A stretch of DNA of 64,000 nt. Origin: Turritopsis dohrnii (Eukaryota; Cnidaria; Hydrozoa; Anthoathecata; Oceaniidae). Below, one piece after another: positions 46,860 through 59,267 of the stretch. The notes below the pieces were generated by a model. It was not told where the DNA came from, searched no databases, and worked only from the letters and a program-made list of their open reading frames with translations. A program made the translations under genes and the position numbers. The first letter of the stretch is position 1; the number at the start of each line of letters is the position of its first letter. Location: contig BQMF02000301.1 in assembly GCA_027922465.2 (NCBI GenBank), positions 310,001 to 374,000 of the forward strand, in the 5' to 3' direction.

Positions 46860-46959
46860 CAACCTCGTCCCCAGAGTTTCTTGTCTTTGTGATCTTCATA
46901 CGACACCTTCTCTCTTACCTGACGAACCTAAAAAGCAAAGTGGCTTGAGGACACGGTTG
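46860..46959. mobile_element. 100 bp MITE related to the CAACCTCGTAC family
   Basis: The left end CAACCTCGTCCCCAGAGTTT and the reverse complement of the right end CAACCGTGTCCTCAAGCC pair imperfectly, and the body carries TTCTTGTCTTT as in the 6826-6890 copy. No clear target duplication remains, consistent with an older insertion. Confidence 0.6.
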
Positions 46960-48222
46960 CACAATGATTACTGGGTATTTGAGTTCTAAGACTAGGTTCG
47001 TATCTCGTCGGCGGACGGACTAGAAAAGGTTGCATGAATACAGCTTCAAATACAACGCCAAAAACCACTGGATTGACGATATAATGAATTGTTTTGAGCT
47101 GTTAATAATAAGTCACTAGGTCCGTCCCTCGGTCAAGAGGCGAGCAAACGCTTTTTAATAACGAAAGCTGCAAATAAATATTTTGTTTACATAGTGTCAT
47201 TTTTACAACTTTCTGTCAACAAGCGAAAAAAAAAATCATGAAAAAATGACAAAAACACAAGATTAAAAAGAAGACGGTGTTTTTTTTTTTTTTTCGCCTT
47301 CGCTCGTAAGTTATCAGTAGAGTATTGTTTGTGTTCATCTTCAGTATAATGTTGTACAATGTTGTTTAGCCTGCGTCTACGATGAACACAAATTACAGAC
47401 TCGACAATACATTAATTAATCTTTGTTTTTGTTGTGTTAGGGATCGAAAGCCCTTTAAACTATCAAGACCATGAATCTTTGGTGTTGCTAGACCATGAGT
47501 CTTTGGTGTTGCTAGAAGGTTTAACGTTTTTCTCTGGTTGCGTCATTTTCAAACATTTTCCATCTCCATATTTAGGATTTATAATAAAAAGGCGAGGCAA
47601 AAAAATGTCTGATTGAGTTAATAAAAAAAATAATTCAATAAAAAGATTAAAAACATATTTTTCATTTTATTGCTTTTCCAGAACATCATGCGCTTCGCAT
47701 GCTTTCATGACGAATAAATCTTCATTTGAATCAAACATATTTTCTTCTCCTTTTGTCTCGATGTTCCTATTCTAAACTCAGCGGATCTGAAAACAATACA
47801 ATGTTATTTCGTGCGTGAAGATTAGTTCGGTGACCTCCTTTCAAAATGGCAGCTGCAAAGCACGGAATTGACAACCTAGCCAGTATGTTCTAACTTCTGC
47901 TCAGAGAGAGGGAACGTTTGGAAGAAGGAAGGTAGAACTTGACAGTCAAAAGAAATTAACGTAGGGCAGAAACAAAACGCGAAAGTTTCTTCACGCAAAA
48001 AAAAAAAAAAAAAATGCTATGTTTGCTAGTGGTGTGGTATCAAACTTCAGTGGTACATTCGGTATACGGCTATCCGAAAAAGCAAGAGACCCCCCTGGGT
48101 TCGAGGTTGTGGTGAAACCGATGATGAAACCGATTCTGAGTGGGAAGTTGAAGAAAATTAGTTATAGTGTTTTACTTTTACTTTAAACAAAGAAAGAAAA
48201 ATTATAAAAATTTAAAAAGATC

Positions 48223-48256
<34 letters not shown>

Positions 48257-48457
48257 TTTTTTTGCTCATTCGCGAATGTTTTTTCACGCGAAAATAAACT
48301 ATTAAATCTGCAAAACGCGAAAGTTTCTTCCATAAATTTCGCGGTTTTTTTGACACGCGAAAGTTTCTGCCCGCGAAAGTAGTTTTTCAGCATAAGCACA
48401 AGTAATGAGAATTTGTTAGTTAAACGTATTCGATTGAAAATGCATTATTTGACAATA
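46960..48457. other. Intergenic with simple repeats
   Basis: Holds a 27 bp tandem (ACCATGA-TCTTTGGTGTTGCT) at about 47467-47515, homopolymer A and T runs near 47280 and 48000, and repeated CGCGAAAGTTTCTTC words at about 47980, 48317 and 48354. No gene recognised. Confidence 0.45.
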
Positions 48458-48661
48458 GACCTTTTCGGGAATTACGTCACGGCAGGTCTTGCCTCGTTTC
48501 TAAGGTTTTTAATTACTTACGTAATTAAGAATCATAAAAAAAGTTCGTGTAAGGTTTCATCTCGGGTATCATTTCTTTTCAAAAACAACACAAATGCCAC
48601 TATTATTTGGGTTGAAAGCGAGGCAAGATCTCTTCTGACGTATTTTCCGAAAGGAAGGGTC
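48458..48661. mobile_element. 204 bp MITE, GACCTTTTC family, copy 2
   Basis: Starts GACCTTTTCGGGAATTACGT and carries TTGCCTCGTTTCTAAG and GAAAGCGAGGCAAG inverted, like 18328-18530. TA flanks both ends. The right terminus GGAAGGGTC has diverged from GAAAAGGTC. Confidence 0.75.
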
Positions 48662-50216
48662 TATCCACGAAAATTTTAAATGATTAAGAATACAGGCAAA
48701 TTCAAAGGCTTAAACGAAACCTTATTCCCAGTCCTCCAATTCACAATATGTAATAAGGGTTTTAGTTGAACACGCATGACCCTTACTCACGTGCGACACG
48801 CGCAATTTCACACTGTCTTGTGGCGCAGTGAGAGTGGTCTTTTTGAAATTTCGTAAACGATTTTTCATGAAGCAGAAGAAGAGTAATAAACCAGCGTGAC
48901 ACATTACACAGATCCATTTAATGATCAAATATTAACTCAAGAAAAGTTAATAAAGAAATTCTCTATCTAATTAAAAGTTAAGAGGCTTTCTTTAACAAAG
49001 AGGTAAACGGCTTGGATGACATCCCATTAACATTTTTCTTGTACTTAAAAACTATTCCATTGGTAAATGTTTTGACAGCTAACAATTTGTCACGTTGATT
49101 TACGAACGCGAAACGTAAAACACAAACTCGGAATTTGACGCGTCCAGGCGAGTAGAAGAAAATGAGTTGAGCATGGTTTCTTATGTTTTCCTTGGTTAGC
49201 CAGATCTCGATCATACGTAAACATTTTGTTGTTGTTCTTATCTCTTGTTCTTCTGTTTGTTTGTTTTTCTATAAACATTATGGTCTGTGCTTTTATAGCT
49301 GTTACCTAGTTGATGTAGATATTTAGTAGTGGTTTTCTTGGCCTGCTATTTATACATTTCTGTACTTTGACCCACCATTTCAAGAGATTAATATTAGTTA
49401 AATCTTCCAGTAACTTTATCAACATATAATTTACCATGACAACGTGGTTGTTGGTAACAGGCTCTTGTTTCTAAGGGTTTTTGTAAAACAATTGCAATTC
49501 AAGAACATCAGGCTCGGTAGGTATGTAGTTAAACTTTCAAAAAAATCATCTCCTTACTATTTAATTTATTCATATGTTTCATAATCAGAAAATGTAATGA
49601 TAAATTGTGTGAAAGGAAAGATAACTTTTCCATGATGTTTTCACGTCGCTAAAAAGAAGAGTTTTCTTGACAAAAACATGATGGCTGACGTAATCGTTGC
49701 CTCGATTAACCCAAATAGAAAAAAAAATTACCACTGCAAACTAGTGGTGTTGAACTATAAATAAATGAATGTTTTTCTTTCAGTTTGTGAGGAAATGCAG
49801 GATTGGATTCCAATGGGTTTATATTTGTTTGAACTTGATGGAAAAGTTTTGAATTGTTGAATCTTTAAAACCTTTCTTCCTCTTCGTATGAACCAAAGGA
49901 GAGTGACGTTACTTCGTTTTGTAATGGCTATTCTACACTAATATCGTTAGAGAAGCTAAAAACATTTTGTTTTATTGAAATGACGATGCCGCGTGCTGTG
50001 TTTTTATTCTATGTCGGCTTGCTTTAGTATTGACGTTGAGCAAAAACAATGGATGTACTCAGTAACTTATTCAAATCTTTTGTTGAAAATGTAAATATGT
50101 TTTTTGTTAAGATATAAAATATAAGATTAGTGAATATAAATAAAAGATTTAGTCCGAAACATCTCACCCTGCGGTGCGCGCTTCATCAAAGTCCTCGTTT
50201 TTTTGTTGCTAGTATT
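48662..50216. other. Intergenic, no gene supported
   Basis: A segment at 49785-49858 following CTTTCAG reads CEEMQDWIPMGLYLFELDGK in one frame and then stops. It may be an orphan terminal exon, but no partner exon in matching phase was found. Confidence 0.35.
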
Positions 50217-50848
50217 ATGATAAGATTACGACTGGATTTACTTTTACGAAGGAGATCATTCAAATTTCGAACCAAACATAGAAATGAAATAAGATTCAGT
50301 AGCATCAACTTCGAGTGTTTGAATCTTCTTCAGAATGTAAAAATGAATGGATTGTTACCTAGGTAAGTTTTATCTCTTTATCAATACTTCATAGAACGGG
50401 CTATAGTGAATGCATTAAACTTCATTTTGGTTCGCGAAATAAGCACCGCTCAGTTATGAAACTAACAAGTTTTGTTAAGTTTTAAAAACATGTTGTTTAT
50501 ACTAACTTTCACTAGCGTTCAAATAAAAATGGTAATGTACACAATTTATTAGCAAACCAACTAAAATATTTGATCAACCAATCAGAACGAACTTGGAAAA
50601 CTTTAACTAAGCTACGAAATTCTTATGAAGGTGTTAGTTGATTAGATCAACATTCAAAAAAAAAACTCTTGAATCTATTTTCATAAATCGATAATAGATA
50701 TCTTTATGAAATAGGTCAATCACCAGATATACGTACATATTGTACTAAAGGATATTTCAGAGAAGTGATCTGTAAAAAGATAGCGACAGATGTTATCGAA
50801 TCATTGATTGATAGATGTCGTGCCTGGCAAAACAGTTTTTTAAAATAA
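50217..50848 (+). CDS. Tentative two-exon gene, unknown protein
   Basis: Exon 50217..50362 begins ATG and ends at a strong AG|GTAAGT donor in phase 2. Exon 50698..50848 follows an AATAG acceptor whose first base restores an Arg codon. Joined, they encode about 98 aa, from MIRLRLDLLLRRRSFKF through FECLNLLQNVKMNGLLPR to YLYEIGQSPDIRTYCTKGYF and a TAA stop. The matching phase and protein-like composition on both sides support a real gene or gene fragment. The frame is open upstream of the ATG to about 50130, so further 5' exons are possible. No family recognised. Confidence 0.4.
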
Positions 50849-53846
50849 CTTTATGAAGAATAAATGATGGATCGTGCTAACGGAATCTACGTTCACACGA
50901 ATACAGAAATACTATTGTTTCTTTTATATTGTTGTTGTTTTTTCTTCGCTGACGATGAACATGACAATAATGTTTTCACAGGAGAGGGTGTCCAGGAAGT
51001 TGAGACAATTACTGATGTACAGTGCTGAGATATTTTTCCTAACAAAATGAATGTATTAATGTCCTTTGTGGTTTTGAAGTAATGTTAGGGATGGCATGCA
51101 TGTTTCAACAGAAAAAAAATTAAGCACAATCAAAGCGGGTTTTTTTACTCTTCTTTGTTTTAAATTTTTTCAAGTTTTTGACGTCACATCTAACCAGTTA
51201 CAGGTTGATTTACAATATCGCCGTCATCATCACATATATACTGACCACTCAGAAATGAGCTTATAACTATAAAACTACATATGACTAGAAGACTATATCT
51301 GCATAACCATATATGGGACATGGGACGACTTCAGATAAACCCGTCAGACTAAGTCGACTTATAAAGTTCCGAGTTAGAAAAGGTTAAACTTTTGTAACTG
51401 GTAACACAATTTGTAACTGGTTAAATATATAAGAAGAAAATTGATTTTGGTTGGATTTGATTGCATGGATATTGGAGAACTTCTGAAATCTGGCCCGGAT
51501 AACTCAATTTTGACCAAGGTATCAACATTTTCAACTGACCCAATCAGCATCAATCAGCACCAATGGGTATTCCAGGAAAAATAAAAAATTGATTGCATTA
51601 TAGGTCTTAGTATATCTAACCCTTAAAAAAAATCAAAAACTCAACAACGACAACAACCGTTGCAGATTAGCACTTTGCGGAATATATTTTCTCAGGAAAT
51701 CTAAAAGGTCTTATCAGTGTTTTTAAGATTCTGCAAAAAAGCTTTTTACTCGAGTTTTCTTATAAAGCGTTTTTTAAATACTCTGTGACCATCTGATATC
51801 TGCTGGGTTGAACATATGTTCGTTACAGATACTCACAAACAACCTTTATAAGTCTAAAGATGTTTTGTTTTATCAGTATTACTCAATGTTATCTCTAGCT
51901 GTAGTAGATCATATAAAATAAAAACTACACAACGTGCAGGTGTTTGACATCTTCTCGATTCCTAATACGTTCTTAGTCTTTCTATAATAATTGACGCAAA
52001 TAATAGCAGGGGGTTATTATTATATTCACATAGAGCGTCCCTTCCTTAAGTGTTCATTTGTAAAACACGCTGAGGAGTAAACAAGGAGAGATATATTTCG
52101 ACACAGCAAGATAGGGGGGCTTTTGGAGAAAAATCATAAAGAACTATGATTATTCATTATTTGAAAGGAAGAGAGGAATAATTCACAGCATGTAGACTTC
52201 TTCTTATATGAGGATTCTTACGTTATTTGAAATTGAATGTATTATTAGTTAATAAGGCGTTTTCTTGAGATATCCCCTAATTTTATGATTTCACTTAACT
52301 TTACTTTATTTCATTTATTTATTTTCATTATTTTTTGAAAATAGCGCTAATTAATTTAAGTATGTTTTTTGTACAACGACCGTCTGTTTTGATGACGGTC
52401 TTTGATATTTATAACCACAAATATGGTAGACGGAAAATTGCAGAATATTTTTCATGTTTTATATGTTTGCCATGTGCATGACAAATTGATTTAACGAACA
52501 CATTTCATGTTTATTTATTTGTTGGCGATAATGATAGTTTAACTTAGATTACGGAATGTTTATCTTAGAAATATATTTTCAGTGTAACTCAAACTAACCT
52601 GTGTCTGGTGGGGAGGCGATATAATAAAGAGAGAAGAACAAAATATTCATGTATATATATTTTGTTTTGAAAAACTTACGTACGGTGATAGATGGATGAC
52701 TTATGATATGTACTATAAGAGAAGCCAGGGATATAAGTTTAAAGCTTCAAACTGTACATCAACAAAAAAAATCATGAGGAATAATTATACACACACACAC
52801 ACACACACCGTGGCTCCTCTGCTGTGTGTATTGATGATGATATGGGTATTGATGTACTGCTCTTGGTTGATCACCACGTATAATATTTCAATATAATCCA
52901 TTAAACAACCAGAAAAATTATTAAGTTATTTAGCCTCTCTTCATTTTACAAGAATTCATGTTACAATTCAGATAGTTACTGCTCTGTTCTGGTGTAGCAA
53001 TCTATTTGCACTTTCAAATACGGACATATTTTGTTAGAAAGTTAGTTATTTCTAGTTGTTAGAAATAATACAACTGAGTAATATTATGTCTATCTAAGTA
53101 ATGAAAAAAATGTACTCTGCAATAGAAAAGTGGTTGGTCTCTGTTGAAAAACTTTTTCATGAAATATATATAATGAAGTTATCTAAAAAAACGTAAAAGT
53201 TTGCGATTAAATTGCCTTTTTGAGTGTATATTTAAAAAAATGTTTTGTATATATTTCGGGAAAGGTCATTATGGAAGTAACTTTAAAAACTTACAAATTT
53301 TTCAATATATTTTAAACTTTGTATTTTCATTTCATTTTGTGCATAAATATAAAATTTGGAAAGTCATTCCCAAAAGTTCAATACATAAGTTATTAGCAAA
53401 ATTAAAAGAATTATCATTAAATAATGTTATATATATATAAGTAGATAAAGGGGCTTAGTTATTGTTCACTCCCAGAGCGATTATTTTGTCCTGCAGAGCA
53501 TGGGTCAGAAACAGCATGAAGTATTATTTGATTATGAGACTTGCGTATAGTTACAGGAGCTGATTAAGGATTTACATTTAATCATAACAGCGGTATTTAT
53601 GAAAATGAATTTTATATTAGTGCTTAGTAAGCTTCAATAAATGGTCTCGTCATCTAGAATAAAGGAGGAACATCAAATAAGTGTATATAAGTTTTTCGGG
53701 TATAATTGTGAATTGTTAGTTCATTGAATGTGACTTTCATTTTTATATTAAAGTCATCATTTTATTATATGTCTGTAACTTAATTTAATAAAAGATTTTC
53801 TTATGTTTAGGTAAAATATAACAAATGAGCTATAGAAAACAGCGAG
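50849..53846. other. Gene-poor stretch before the Ig receptor
   Basis: Only a (CA)n microsatellite at about 52789-52808 and short TA runs stand out. The promoter and 5' UTR of the receptor gene probably lie in its right part. Confidence 0.4.
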
Positions 53847-56800
53847 ATGAGATTTCCAACTTTGGCAATCATTTTGATAATTTGGATATCAAATATTTAT
53901 AAAGGTAAGGTTGCTTCTTTAGGTTTATTCTCATAGTTTTTTAGATATGACATTGTTGTAAAAAAAATTTAAAAAGTTGCAATATGTATTGTTTTATGGT
54001 GAAGTTTTGAACAGCTGTCAATTGAACGTATGTCCAAATAATAACATTTTAGAGAATATATTTGTGCAAAGTTTTATACCCAAATTGTGTGTAACGTGTT
54101 AATCTTTACATTCTTCTTGAGGTTTTACTTCTAACTATTAAAGATTATGATAATGTTTTTAAGTGTGACTGATTGGCAACAGATTGAAAGTTGGTTGAAT
54201 AAAAGAAATAATATGAAAATTTCATAAAGCCAAGATAAATATATTATGCCTTATTTTAAGTTATCGATTTTGAAATGATGTTGAAAAAAAAAATATTGAA
54301 ACAATATTCTCAAATTACTGCAAAATTTTATGTCAACATTTCTTTGCTGTACAAAGAAATTAGAGTTTTGTTATTATTCTTTGAGTTATTATGTCTGCTG
54401 GTCTGTTTATTTTAGTTCAGTAAGTTCATTACTTGATAGGTCTGATATCTCCATTCTAATTTTAACTGTATAAATGACTTGTTAAAATTTTTTGATTTTC
54501 ACTCCTGCAAAGCCCGTCATTCTTTTATGTAAAGAAGGATTACATTATTATCATTATTATTTGCTTATAAATCCTTCTTCATACATGGTTATTTTAAATT
54601 CTATATCTTTTAATCCCTCCTTTGCAAATAATATGCTCAAATGTTTCCGAAGAAACGCTAGTATAAGATAAGGTGAACTATTTATGTAAAAATTATCTCT
54701 TGGTTCTTGCTGATTCAATTTTATTTATTAAGATAGCAATTCAAACGTTCGTTTTTGACGTCAATAAGGACTTATTATTGACAAATTGTATTTACAATTA
54801 TAAAGTTAATGGGAGAATTAGTAACCATAATCGCTCATTAATAACTCATCAGAGAAAGGTAATTTCCGTAGAACATTAGTTCTGTTTGAATTTATTAGAT
54901 TTTTTTGCATCGACTCAATGGAACAACCCTGATCAAATTCAACTAACCTGAAATTATGCTCAAAAAACCTTTCATAATTATCCTAACTATTTGTTTTCTT
55001 AGGGTCTACTACAAGGAAACCTAAAATAAAGCATGAATCCAAAAGATCATTTTACGTTAATTTAAATGACACCGTTCGTCTACCATGTAGACCTAAGAGA
55101 AAATTTGATGGAAAAGCAAGAATTGTTTACTACTGGAAAAAAGAATCTGTGCCCATTCCAGTCCATAAAAGTCGTCATCATATTGTGTTCGATGAATACC
55201 TTCAAATAACAAATATTCACTCTTACGACCATGGAAATTATACATGTGTTGCAATGAATATGCTTGGAAAAGATGTATCCAAATTCCAGTTGTTTGTTAT
55301 GAATCGAAATGTCAACATCACCTCTAAATGTATGCCTCTCATTTTATATTAACGTGATAGACATTGTTTTGTTTCGTTTTTTTAATTTTTTTGTATGACT
55401 ACTTTTAGCTCCACTAGAACCAACATCCATAACACCATTTCCCTTATTATTTAAAGGTAAATATATTCTATGCTTCTAGTTGCATGTGCATCGGGATGGT
55501 TCTGTTTCTGACTGACAATAATTTTTATTTCAGATTATCTGCATGTGATAACAAAAGTGAAGAAAAAATTTTACAGACTGAACAAACAAGCTAAGTTGAA
55601 GTGTTTAGTAAAAGGTTCGCCTGCTCCATCTGTAAAATGGTATCACAATGGTAAATGGCTCTCTAAAACATCACGCATTCATACTAGTAAGAAAGGAAAA
55701 GTCTTAAAGATTCGAAAGTTCTCACTGGCAGATGTTGGAAGTTATGTCTGCTTCGCTTCAAACGGAAAGGGGACAATCAACATGACAGTGATTGCACATC
55801 ATTACAAGACATATTCCCCATCAAAAGTAAAAGTTACAATAGAGGCAAGGCCAGGTGAAAATATTACATTGAGGTGTCAAGTGTCCTCTCCAAAGATGAG
55901 TTACCTGGCTTGGGTGTTGCCAGAAAATTTTCGTCCATTCAATAAAAAACCATTGACGATCGACTTGCAGCGAAAAGCACTGGTGGATAGTGCAACTTTC
56001 GAAAACACTACAAAGCAATTTGTTTTACACAATGCGAATGCTTCCATACACGATGGTACTTATTTATGCAGAGGGGCGTTTGTAAATAGTGACAGATTTT
56101 TTACTATCAAAGAATACACAGTCAAGATAGTTTCAGGTGATGAACTATAGCATTCATGTAGCAATATGACTTGGTTTCAGATCTCGTTTTGCTGTTCTCA
56201 TAGCTTCAGTTTTTCAAATTTTCCAATCTTTTCTTATAGACGCAGTTGTCACTGCTACCAGTTCAAGCAATAGGAATTTGGTGGTAGTTTTAGGTGTCCT
56301 CCCAGCACTGGTTACCATCTGTTTCGTCGCATGTATTTGTTTTCGATGCCATAAAAAGGTAGCTCAGATTTTCCCGAGTTTTTTTGTTTGATTAGCGCAT
56401 GCGCTGTATTCTAATCTTGCAACTTTTCTTCTTCTCAGCAAAGTAAGCAGAGTAAATCGCCCGAAATTCCGAAATGTAACCCAGATGATGATGAAGGGGA
56501 CACTATGTCTTTGCATATTTTACCGAAAGATCCACATGGACAGCTAACTGTGCACGTGAACGAGGCTGAACACCAATACGCTAGTAACATCATTTACTCA
56601 GAGATCGGAACTTTAGAGCGAAGAGTTAAAATTGTTAAAGATAATTCTAAACAATCTCTTGAGCATGATAAAATCTCGTTTCAAAGCGATTTTCCTCCGC
56701 CTATTAGCCAGCAGGAATATTGCGAACACAAATCAGAAATGTCGTTACCGAAAATGGACAGACTTACTAAAAATAATCAAAGATATTCGTTAAGTTCATA

Positions 56801-57116
56801 CAGCTGGCCAGGTCGGAAATCGCAGTTTGATGATGGCGGACTCGATGAGACCGAAAAACTATATAAAGAAAATACAAGTAAACAATGTAGGGATAGTAAC
56901 AGGACTTGTTCAACTTATCGGACCGACAGACGCGACGATCATCTTGATGACGAAGATCTGTCGGACGATAGTGATAATTTATTGAACAGAGAAAAGCGAA
57001 AATGGGAAGCGCTAATAGTACAGGGAAGAGACAAAAATGATAATTATCAAGACATGGAAAGGACTCGGTTACTATGCCATAAAGTGATCACTTCCACTAT
57101 AGATAGTTTGCCTTGA
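53847..57116 (+). CDS. Three-Ig transmembrane receptor, FGFRL1-like, ITIM in tail
   Basis: Six exons in consistent phase: 53847..53904, 55003..55329, 55409..55456, 55534..56136, 56240..56358, 56439..57116 (TGA), about 610 aa. Exon 1 is a signal peptide (MRFPTLAIILIIWI). Ig1 (about 30-115) has VRLPC, YYWKK and HGNYTCVAMN; Ig2 (about 148-235) has LKCLVKGSPAPSVKWYHNG and DVGSYVCFASNGKG; Ig3 (about 245-342) has ITLRCQ and DGTYLCRGA. A proline-containing linker exon separates Ig1 from Ig2. A single membrane helix spans 359-380 (LVVVLGVLPALVTICFVACI) and is followed by FRCHKK. The 225-residue tail has no kinase; it is acidic and Ser-rich and carries IIYSEI (Tyr438), which fits the ITIM consensus. 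The layout, Ig2 style and missing kinase resemble FGFRL1, but the tail is not FGFRL1's His-rich tail. Ligand and function are unknown. Confidence 0.82.
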
Positions 57117-58510
57117 TTGATCAGTCCATACAATCGCTTCCATGACAACAAAATGTTTCGAAAGTTTTGTTTTGACGTCTCTTTTGTTTCGAACGAATGT
57201 TTGTTTCGAACAGTTCTCTTTCAAACCTGTTCGAGGTGAAGAGACGAACTCAAAATTGTTTTTATATTCATTCCAGAGAATGACTTGTGTTCAGATTTGT
57301 TGAATCAGAAAACAGATGTAGATTTCATCCTCTCCTTTTGGAACCATAATATTTATTAGTAATATATATTTTGTTTATTAAGTGTAAATAGTAAAAGTAA
57401 AAACATTAACGCAAGACAAGAAAGAAAAAAACCGTCTTCATTTAGTTTAACGTAACATCGCACCCAGATCTATGATTATCTGTCTTCATGTTATGCTTTC
57501 GTTTCTATGGTAACAATTTACTCCTTCCTTGGAGGTCTTAAATTTCATGATCACATTACATACCTTATCAAGCAAACAAAACTATCGAGTGAATCCTAGA
57601 AAAGATTTCCGTCACGAGCAGCCTGTGAAAGCTGGTTCACATTCCCAGAATTCTTTTCCAACCATCAGTTGACGTCATATGTAAGTGCTTTTTCTTCATC
57701 CAGATCACATGATAACAATTCTTCTAACCATAAAAAAACAGGAGTGGCTATTTACCAGTGAAAGAACATAAAAAATCCACTTTGTTAATTCCAACAAGCC
57801 TAACATGGGGCTTGGTAACGACTTCTGGCAGCAGAAAGATGTATCTGATGATTGATTTTTATATAACTTTTTTTAACGTTAAGCTTTAGTGTTTGCTCTC
57901 TTGAAAATCCTTCTTTCTTGGATTTTCATGAATTGATGTGTGCAATGACGTACGGACGTTGGTTGAACTAGGTGACCAATTACATTTCCTATGGTGTGTG
58001 TGTAGTGTATGATGCACATCAACTCGACTGCCTCAGCCACGTACGTATGTCTTTTGCATTATGTCTTCTTTAGTCTGTCGGTTTCATGATCACTATGTGT
58101 CGGAAACACATGGCCTCAGTTTTCCACCGCGAGTGGCCAGATAAATTTTCATTGACAGTTATCTCATGCTTTAGAAGTTCTTTTTTTTTCAAATTTGTAC
58201 TATGTGATTGTGTTGGTATGATTCGCCATTAAACGTAGATAAAAGAAAATAAAAAACAACAAGTTTAAAATTAAGCAAAAGCTTTTCGGTATAAAACCAT
58301 CATCAGTGCATATAAAGTGCATATATACTATGTGATTCGTTCCTATCTTTCACGTACGCCATCAGGCGATATAATATCACACTATTGACCATGTATACCT
58401 GTCCAGTTGTCAACAGTTCCATGTTTCTAACACCTCTAATCAACTTCATCTACGATTCCTACATTTCCTGCAGCTGTTGTTCAACTGAACTGGACTGATA
58501 CGTTTTCTAA
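57117..58510. other. 3' flank of the Ig receptor
   Basis: Contains the receptor 3' UTR but no unambiguous poly(A) hexamer close behind the stop. No further gene recognised. Confidence 0.4.
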
Positions 58511-59267
58511 AGCTTGGTCCCCACTACGGCGATGAATCTTCATCGCTTTCATATTTCGCGGCGATGGTTTTTAATGCCATTGGTGGGGATGAAAAGCGAC
58601 AGGATTTTAAAATTCTTCGCCTAAAAAATGAAGCGATAGCAAAAGCGATGAATATCAAAACTTTTTGATATTTTATCGCTTTTTCTATCGCCTTATTTTC
58701 ATTGTTTTTCAATCTCAAAGAAATACCGCCTATAAATTCAATGGAGATTAATAACCATTTTAAAATTTAAATGCAAAAGTATTGTTTTTGAGCACGTGGT
58801 ACCTGAAGCTCAACATTTTGGTTTTGAGCAATAAAAACATTCTGTATACTTCAGAAGTAAGGATAACTGTAATATTAATGAAAAAGAAATTAACGCAACG
58901 GTCGTAATTTGCTTTCATCTTTCGCTTTAATATTTCGATTTTCAAGATTTGGATGTATGCGCCACGTTTTTCACATTGTAAAAAAAAATCTTATGAACCC
59001 AAAATCTTTCGTTCGTCTTCGAATTTTTCTTAGCAGTAATATCATACAAAGAATCAATAAATTTTTTCTTCTTTCCCACAAGATGTATCACTTCAACATA
59101 CGTATATAACCGTAAAAATTGTGCATAAAAATATTTTTATTTAAAAAAGCGACCGCAGGTGGGGATAAAAAGCGACCAAGGAAAGCGATGCAAATAATGC
59201 GAAGAACTTTCGAAAATTCGTCGTCGTTTAGGCGATGAACATTTATCGCCGTAGTGGGGACCAAGCT
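58511..59267. mobile_element. 757 bp MITE, AGCTTGGTCCCCACTACGGC ends, TAA TSD
   Basis: The left end AGCTTGGTCCCCACTACGGC and the reverse complement of the right end are identical over at least 20 bp and continue into GATGAA / TTCATC sequence. It is flanked by TAA at 58508-58510 and 59268-59270, the TWA duplication typical of PIF/Harbinger. The interior repeats GCGATGAA and GCGATAG words near the ends. The outer 16 bp match the ends of 1046-1915 while the bodies differ. Confidence 0.85.

Noticed and set aside
49785..49858. Possible terminal exon CEEMQDWIPMGLYLFELDGK
   Set aside because: No upstream exon of phase 1 found; composition alone is not enough.
53500..53550. Short frame MGQKQHEVLFDYE after CCTGCAG
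   Set aside because: Stops after 16 codons and has no partner exon; probably chance.
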